A stretch of DNA of 64,000 nucleotides, from NCBI GenBank assembly GCA_001600415.1, contig BCJX01000012.1, positions 335,119 through 399,118 on the forward strand, read 5' to 3'. Shown one piece after another: positions 57,846 through 64,000 of the stretch. The notes under the pieces are model-generated. The model had not been told where the DNA came from. It did no database searches and saw nothing but the letters and a program-made list of their open reading frames with translations. Each line of letters starts with the position of its first letter. Within the stretch, counting starts at the first letter, position 1. The position numbers were made by a program, and so were the translations under genes. The stretch comes from Pascua guehoae. Its lineage: Eukaryota > Basidiomycota > Tremellomycetes > Trichosporonales > Trichosporonaceae.

Positions 57846-60184
57846 TTATGAAAAGCACCTCGGGAGGCCCCGGGCCGAACACGCCGGGTGGACCGCCACT
57901 GCGCGTTAGCTCAGCACACAACCAACGACTCACAAGCACAGTCGCCGCACCGCAGCACGGCATTGGCGCCGAGACGCCGCGCGCAGACGGCGCACGCATT
58001 CTTGTCCTTTGCCGCGCCAGAGAAGGGGAAGAACGTGAACGGGAGGCTCGCGAGGCTCGCGCCGACTGGAAATGTCAGTGATGAGTTGTGGGTCGGGGAT
58101 GGACGCACGGCCGAGAGACAGGCGCTTGGTGCTTGCGTCGCGCGGCGCGAGCGTGAATCGATGGCCGTGCCCGGCTGGGTCGGACGTGGGGGATAGTGGC
58201 GGGGTGGGTGGCTCGACCTCGGCCTTTGCGCGTTTCGGACTGGGCACGTTTGGCGGTGTGATTGTGCGCTTTGGGCTGGGGAGGGGTGCAGAGGGCGAGG
58301 CCGAGGGGTTCGGTTCGTTGCCGTCCTTGACTGTGCGTGTCGAGCCTATGCCTGTCGAGCCGTCGCTGCCTGTCGAGCCGTCGCTGCCTGTCGAGCCGTC
58401 GCTGCCTGTTCCCGCTTCAGGTCTGGGACGAGAGGCAGTGTCTGATGCTTCCGGTCTGGGACGGCTAGCAGTGTCTGATGCACTGGTACTGGTACTGCCG
58501 ACTCTGCTGTGGAAGGTATGCCGGACGCCGGACAGACTGGCACGCGGCGTGACGTCGTCGGTTCCCGACTGGAGCTTTTTGGCTGCGCCGCGTTCGAATA
58601 TCCCAGAGCTGGGATATGCGTGGCTGGGCCCCATGAGTGGCTCGTCTGTCTGTCGACTGGGCGCCATGAGCGGCTCGTCTGTCTGTAGACTGGGCCCCAT
58701 GAATGGCTCGTCTGTGGGTCAGAACCGCACGACTTTTCAACCTACCAAGCATCTCGCTGGCATTCGTGTACGAGCTGAGGGCCTCGTCCGTGTGGGCCGA
58801 CCAGCTGCCGTCGAGGGTGATAATGGTCGGAATTTTCGAAGTGATTGGCGTGGCGCCGCTGCCGTCAATCTTGATATCGGCATTGACGAGTGCGTCGAGC
58901 GCGTCCAGAGCCTGACTCTCGGTCTGTTCCTGGATACTCGACCCGGCTTCGTCCTCTGTCTCCGTAACGTCCACGACAGCAACCATGGCCGCGGGCGGGG
59001 GACTGTCGGGCCGGACAAAGATGGGAATGGCGCGCTTAGAGTCCCTCTTGACCCTCCGCATGCACCCGATACTGTCCATGTCGTACAGTGGGAGCGCCTT
59101 TTGGATGGCCTGCAGACGCTCGAGCACCTCTGGCATGGCCGGGCGGCTGGCCGGGTCAAAGCGGCAGCAGTCGAGGGCGAGCTCGATGAACGCCTCGGGA
59201 CACCCGTACGATGCTCGTTGGCGGACAACGTCTGCGTCCGGGACGAAGATTGGTGCCCCGCGCGTGTACACCTTTGCACCCGCGAGGACGCGCGTGAGGA
59301 TTTCGAGAAAGATGATGCCGAGCGAGAAGACGTCGGCGGGGAGATCAAACTGTTCGCCCATAATGACCTCGGGCGCCATGTAGCCCTTTCGAGGTTAGTA
59401 TGGCATATAGTCGCGCAGTGACACCCCTTGCTCACGTCGGTTCCGCAGTAGGTCATGTGCCTCATTTCCTCAATGTTGCGCGACGTGATGCGCGCAAAGC
59501 CAAAGTCGGCCACTTTAATACGGTCGTCGTTGGTAATGAGGAGGTTTTCGCCCTTGAGATCGCGATGCATGCACTGGGGTGTGTTAGTTGGATCCCTCGG
59601 TGTCATGCAGCTTGTCTAACCTGCCGAGCGTGGAGGTATGCGACGGCCCGCGCAGTGTCGGCCGCATAAGACAGTCGGAGTCGCCAGGGGAAAGGAGCGC
59701 CGGAGCGGATGAATCTTCGCAGGTTGCCATTGGGGACATACTCTGACACAATGCTGATGGTGAGCAGCAGCCTCCAAGACTTGAGGTAAGCCAACTCACA
59801 ATACTCGACCGTCATCCCCTGGTTCTCTGCTTAGGCCGAGAAAGAGGGAAATGTTTGGGTGGCGACATTCGCGCAGAATACGCCACTCTCGCTCAAAGTA
59901 CTTGTGCACCTGACGCTGTCAGCCTCGTGGTATGGTGGTGGTGTCACCGCTCACATCGTACTCGGTCGATGCATGGACCTCTTTGATCGCAATATCGGTC
60001 CCGAGGTACTGGCCTGGCGGGGGTGGTCAGTGCACTTGGTCCGCCACAGGCCATCACTCACCTTTGAATACAGATCCAAAGCTCCCGCCGCCAATGCGCC
60101 TGCCCCAGGAAATGTCCTCGAACTGGGGGTGTCAACGACGGACTAGACGAGTGTGCTGCTCACCGGGACGACGTCAAAGTCCAT
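57846..60184 (-). CDS. TKL (LISK-like) protein kinase with C-terminal zinc-binding motif
   Basis: Likely signalling kinase; pathway unknown. Start MDFDVVP in a 21-nt exon, then FEDISWGRRIGGGSFGSVFK (glycine loop), GQYLGTDIAIKEVHASTEYD (catalytic Lys), YFEREWRILRECRHPNISLF, SEYVPNGNLRRFI, the HRD motif MHRDLKGENLL, VADFGFARI (DFG) and MAPEVIMGEQFDLPADVFSL. All catalytic residues are intact. The tail has 11-residue repeats (QTDEPLMGPS-type, three copies; ASDTASRPRPE, two) and a GSDGST repeat. A nuclear-localisation-like SPKRAKAE follows, then a C-terminal CAVC-x-C-x2-C-x4-H-x2-C module (CAVCARRLGANAVLRCGDC, then HPACSARG). The tail is reached through introns of 34 nt (58745-58712), 43 nt and 35 nt (57933-57899). 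About 650 residues; the zinc module is inferred from Cys/His spacing. Confidence 0.88.
58351..58404. repeat. 18-bp in-frame tandem repeat (GSDGST) in the kinase tail
   Basis: Three perfect 18-bp copies of CCTGTCGAGCCGTCGCTG on the plus strand, coding on the minus strand for GSDGST repeats. Confidence 0.9.
58627..58716. repeat. 33-bp in-frame tandem repeat (11 residues) in the kinase tail
   Basis: Three near-identical units encoding TDEPLMGPS-type repeats. The first copy is entered through a 34-nt intron whose acceptor lies inside the repeat. Confidence 0.85.
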
Positions 60185-61612
60185 GTGTGTAGATGGTTCT
60201 CAGCGTGTTTGTTGCCACCCAGGCTGCGTGTTGTTTCTTCTGTAACGATCACGATTGGAAAGAGATGGGGGTCGATCGTCGTCGGCCAGACTACCGCGAG
60301 CTTTATGGCAGTGTATACCACCAGTGTCTGGGAACAACAATGTGGTGTCGAGCTTGTGAACGAGTCGGCTGACGGTCATGTGCCTGGATGGCTGAAGAGA
60401 GAATGTCTTAGCAACAAAAAGGAGAGCAAACACGACAGAATACAGAATACATGCGTATTCATGGGTTCAACGGTGAGTGAGTGCGGCAGATCGCGTGGGT
60501 GGCTTGGGAGTGTGGTGGGTGCAGGGAGGTGCGTGGGCTGGAATGGGGTTTCATAGCGGGGGAATGAATGCAGGGACGGCGCCTATAGTATTCGACGTCG
60601 GCAATGTCCTGTACAGTACTGTCCTGTGGAGAGGAAAAGAAAAAGCAAACGCCATGTCAGCCAGTCGAGGAACGAGGAACGCCAAGAAGGTAATGAGTGA
60701 CAATGTAACGCGTGTCGGGCGGGGAGGGCATCATAGCAACCGGGGCGGCGGGGGGTGGGGTTGCAAGTCGCAAGGGGTCGCCGGGACGGCCACCGATTGG
60801 ACGCAGCTGATTACAACCGACAGAACATTGCAGCCGCAGCACAGGTCGAGTTGGGTGGCGTGCGGTGGGCGCGAGTGAGCACGGGCGTCTGCGCATTGAT
60901 TGATTCTGCAGGAACTGTGCCAACAATGAGAAAGAGAGAGAGAGAGAGCGTGACGGTGGAATGAGTGACACGAGTGTGACCGGGGACAGGTGTTTCGGTA
61001 GAATAGCACCGCTTGTACGCTTGTACGCTTGTATGGATGCGCTAGCAATGACACAGGCGCCCCGCTGGAACATCCAACGGGCACGTGAGCAGTCAGCCAA
61101 AATGCCACAGGAGAAACAAGAGTACAGTATCAGCAGAAGATGGTTCTTGTAATGTTGACAATGTTGCACACTAGCCCATACTGTGGCTTGTTGGCGGTGT
61201 CTCTGTTCGTGGTTGATTCTTTTTTGTTGACAAACAAGGTTTTGTTTGGAGACAAGGGTGGTGTTTGTCGGACCCGATTCGGCCCGGATGTAGCGGATGT
61301 AGCCATTTCCCATCTATTGCTAAGCTTTTTAGATTTGCTTCCGAGTTTCCGAGGTGCATCGGAAGCGCCGACGTCATGATCAGTCACCCCATCAGTCACC
61401 ACTCGCACAACTTGCTACTGTACAAGACTGCTGCACTGCTGCTCCATCCTCATCTCTATTACTCACATTTTCCACGGCAACATTGCTTATAACCAACCAT
61501 TCGGTCCTCTTTACAACGAACCATCTACCCTCTTCTCCTGACCCGGCCAAGACCCCACATTCAGTCGACACACCGAACCCTCCCTCGCACCTTGCCTCCC
61601 GCCCTCGCCAAC
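60185..61612. other. Divergent kinase / DOPA-dioxygenase intergenic region
   Basis: 1.4 kb without a supported gene. It has a GAGAGAGAGA run near 60933-60948 and a direct repeat CGCTTGTACGCTTGTA at 61011-61030. The last 200 nt before 61613 are C/T-rich, consistent with a leader. Confidence 0.6.
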
Positions 61613-62354
61613 ATGTCCTCGTCTTCTAAACCCCCTCACCCGCTCCAGGACTACTTGCCAACCTACGGCGAGCCCGCGGCGCCATCGTACTCTCTCGACG
61701 GTCTTGAGCCTCTATCATACACGGCCGACCCGAACGGCGACGGCAAGCAGGTCTACAACCCTCCTCGACCAGACGGCAAGCGGAGTCCGTGGTACGACGA
61801 GATCTGGCACGGCGACAAGAAGGGGCCGAGCGTGTGGGATTTCCACGTCTACCAGTGAGTATTGCTTGTTCTACGGCACGAGTACTGGTACTGACATTGA
61901 CAGCAACGTAAGTTGAACCTCAAGCCAACCCGATGGAGACTCCCGCTGCTCCGTCCGCTAACAATCCAGCCCAACAACCCCGTCCACACTGCATACGCCC
62001 GCAAGCTCTACGAAGCCGTAAGGCGAGAGTTTCCAGAACTGCGTGCCTACCGCGTGCGTCTACCATTGCCGTACATCTGACGAGCCGGACTAATGGCAGT
62101 TCTTTGAAGGACCACTCGGCCCGCACCCCGTCGCCATGTTCGAGGTAAACGTGTTCAACGCCGAGCAGCTCGGCGCAGCCCTGTCGTGGTTTGTGGCCAA
62201 CCGCGGACCCTGCAGTGTGCTCATCCACCCCAACACGGGCGATGACGTCCTCGACCACACCACCAACGCTACCTGGCTAGGCGAAAAGATCCCGCTCGAT
62301 GTCGATGTGCTGCGTGCCGCTACTGCCAAGAGTCAGGCAGCGGCAAAGGCTTGA
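61613..62354 (+). CDS. DOPA 4,5-dioxygenase family protein
   Basis: Small extradiol ring-cleaving dioxygenase family (muscaflavin/betalain-type DOPA dioxygenase in mushrooms); the substrate here is unknown. Four exons (61613-61854, 61904-61907, 61970-62053, 62100-62354) encode 194 residues in exact frame. Blocks: WDFHVY, then HNPNNPVHTAYARKLYEAVR, REFPELRAYR, FFEGPLGPHPVAMFEVNVF, WFVANRGPCSVLIHPNTGDD, VLDHTTNATWLGEKIPLDVD. The conserved histidines of WDFHVY, GPHP and LIHPN, probable metal or substrate ligands, are present. The second exon is only CAAC, four nucleotides; without it the frame is lost. No gene cluster for a pigment pathway surrounds it. Confidence 0.9.
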
Positions 62355-63107
62355 AACGGGGCGTAGGTAGTTTGAATCTGAACCCAATGTACCCGTACCA
62401 GTGTAGTGTCTGTAGGATTCCATGAAACCCATGGCGTCTAGGCGAGCAGTGTAAACACGGTGGGTAGGCCGCGATAGCTGTTGATATTCACAGCCACGAG
62501 AATGGACAAGCCCCTTCGACCGCGGGTCTGTTGGTGACTTTGAGCACACATGGCCAGGTTGCAAGCAGGGACAGACACCACAACCGCCACGACTGCGGAG
62601 AACCGCCGCGGCGTAATGCTCAAGTCCCAACAACCAGCCGAGCAAGATGAGTCACGCGTTTGTCCCTCCCTCCTCGTCACGCCCAACCCCCAGCCACACT
62701 TCTGACCCTGGATCTACCCCACCCGCATGCCCCGCACATCATTCGCAACCAACGCTGTGCATCTGCCTCCCCAATCTCCAGCTTCCAACTACCGACGAAT
62801 CGAGAGTCGAGAGGCGGTGCTAGATGTTGTCAGCGACTGTCCCACCCAAACGCGGATAAAAAGATCGCGGAAGTAGGAGACGAATCAGACAACGGAGGTC
62901 CTCTTTCGAGGTAGGTTCGATTCCAAGGGATTTGTCGACATGCGTGGATGCGAAGAGGGAGTCCCATATTCATCAGGCAAGCAAAGTTGAGGGTAGGTTG
63001 AAAAAGACGACCAAAAAAAGCCAAAGGGATATATCGCAGTCTCAGACACGCAAACTCACGGTCTCGGGGAATGTGTGGCAGAAAGCAAGCCGCAGCAAAG
63101 CAGCCGC
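62355..63107. other. Convergent DOPA-dioxygenase / RPS12 3' region
   Basis: 753 nt. No gene supported. A tRNA-like B-box word (GGTTCGATTCC at about 62927) occurs but has no matching T-stem or A box. Otherwise unremarkable. Confidence 0.5.
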
Positions 63108-63685
63108 TTAGCGGGTCTTGAAGTAGTCGAGGAGGACCTGGAGGCCCTCGGTCTCGGCACCGTAGTTGGTGACGACGACGCACGAGCAGCCGACGACCTT
63201 GCGGGGCTTGCCCTCGCGGTCAATCTTGGAGAGACCAGCCCACTGGCCGAGGACCTTGGCGTCCGAGACCTTGATGAGCTGGATGTTGTGCTCGGCGCAG
63301 AGAGCCTCAATGAGCTTCGAGTACTCGGCTGGGTGTGTCAGTTAAACCCCAGCTGGGCCAAAGCTCGCACTCACCCTCGGTAACGGTCTCGACGAGAACG
63401 CAGAGGTGGGCCTGGCGCTTGTCAAGAGCCTTGGCCGACTCGCGGAGACCACGGGCAAGACCGTCGTGCTGGGAAAGTTAGACATGAAAAATCAGCAAAG
63501 GTGAGCGCCGACGCCAGCGCCGACCCCGCGGTCAACGCCGTCATCAACGCCGCCAGGCCGCCACGCACCACCAGAGCGGTCTTGATCACAATCTCCAAAG
63601 CATCTTCGACGGAGAGGGGGCCGGTCTTCTCGGCGACCTCGACCTGCTCGACAACGTTGGAAGCGGTGGATCCGGCGTCAGACAT
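63108..63685 (-). CDS. RPS12: 40S ribosomal protein S12 (eS12)
   Basis: Structural protein of the small ribosomal subunit beak. Start [20 protein letters not shown], an acidic leader, then [16 protein letters not shown] 100-nt intron (63568-63469) is followed by [20 protein letters not shown] and [12 protein letters not shown] second intron is followed by [40 protein letters not shown] and [20 protein letters not shown], ending LLDYFKTR. All family blocks are complete. The divergent upstream side is cut by the window end. Confidence 0.96.
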
Positions 63686-64000
63686 TTTTGGTCTTCTTCC
63701 ACCGATTTGGGATGAGTGAATGAATGAGTGTAGTGAAACGACACAAAAACGGCCACCCACGGCCAAAATTCACCCCAGCACAGGCGCACGCGGTCGGGGT
63801 CAGGGTTCAAGCCACGTGGCCGGCATTTTGCGGCATTTTGGCTTGGCCTTGGCGATTTCGTCTGTGGCGGCTTGAATGTGGCACCCAAGTCACCTTCCCG
63901 TGCAATCTGCAGCATGCACCAGAGGCAGTGCTTACACCACACGGGCCACATTGATTCATACCCATCCAAATCGTCCGTAGCAAGCTATGAACGCCCATAC
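63686..64000. other. RPS12 promoter region to window end
   Basis: 315 nt upstream of RPS12. No gene seen; a pair of CGGCATTTTG direct repeats lies at about 63820-63839. Confidence 0.5.

Noticed and set aside
62915..62945. Perfect B-box word GGTTCGATTCC
   Set aside because: The flanking bases do not form a T stem and no A box is present at the right distance.

Overview
The window is nuclear DNA of a filamentous or yeast-like fungus, most likely a basidiomycete. The evidence is GC-rich coding sequence, almost every gene interrupted by several very short GT-AG introns with CTGAC or CTAAC branch sites, and protein families typical of Tremellomycetes such as a LISK-like TKL kinase and an F-box/XPA-tail protein. 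A Trichosporonales-type yeast is my best guess, but this is inferred from gene structure and not from a search. Nothing prokaryotic, no CRISPR array and no intact transposon was seen.

Layout, left to right. 1-4387 (-) is the N-terminal part of an ABCA-type full ABC transporter, running off the left edge. 5904-13073 (-) is SEN1 RNA/DNA helicase. 14228-16106 (+) is a DUF262 (GmrSD-N/ParB-like) protein with a prion-like tail. 16487-18746 (+) is TIM54. 19704-23643 (-) is an EST1/SMG7-like protein. 24192-27089 (-) is SRP68, divergent from LSM7 at 27394-28046 (+). 28401-32686 (-) is MED14. 33754-35470 (+) is FAD synthetase FAD1. 35649-38494 (-) is a two-RRM protein. 40855-41280 (-) is an orphan 3' fragment of an enolase gene whose catalytic lysine codon is changed. 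42978-45551 (-) is the AP-1 beta subunit. 45892-47205 (-) is the lysophosphatidate acyltransferase SLC1. 48216-49119 (+) is glia maturation factor AIM7. 49498-51256 (+) is the F-box protein. 52368-54935 (+) is a coiled-coil/Myb protein. 55520-57688 (+) is a secreted, probably GPI-anchored GH16 glucanase. 57846-60184 (-) is the TKL kinase with a zinc-binding tail. 61613-62354 (+) is a DOPA 4,5-dioxygenase-family protein. 63108-63685 (-) is ribosomal protein eS12.

The genes are mostly housekeeping functions (transcription termination, Mediator, splicing/decay Lsm ring, NMD/telomere factor, SRP, mitochondrial import, clathrin adaptor, lipid, flavin and actin metabolism) and form no pathway cluster. 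They are arranged as divergent and convergent pairs. Only SRP68/LSM7 and a few others have compact shared promoters; several gaps exceed 1 kb and hold only low-complexity or tandem-repeat DNA.

The most striking property is gene architecture. Reconstructing reading frames by hand shows many introns of only 33-41 nt with the branch site 5-12 nt from the acceptor, and coding exons as small as 3, 4, 7, 12, 15 and 18 nt. The GH16 gene has 15 exons in 2.2 kb and the DOPA-dioxygenase gene needs a 4-nt exon. Exon lengths for AIM7, LSM7, GH16, DOPA dioxygenase, the F-box and the DUF262 genes sum to exact multiples of three, supporting the models. The two long introns of SRP68 are each filled by a different minisatellite.
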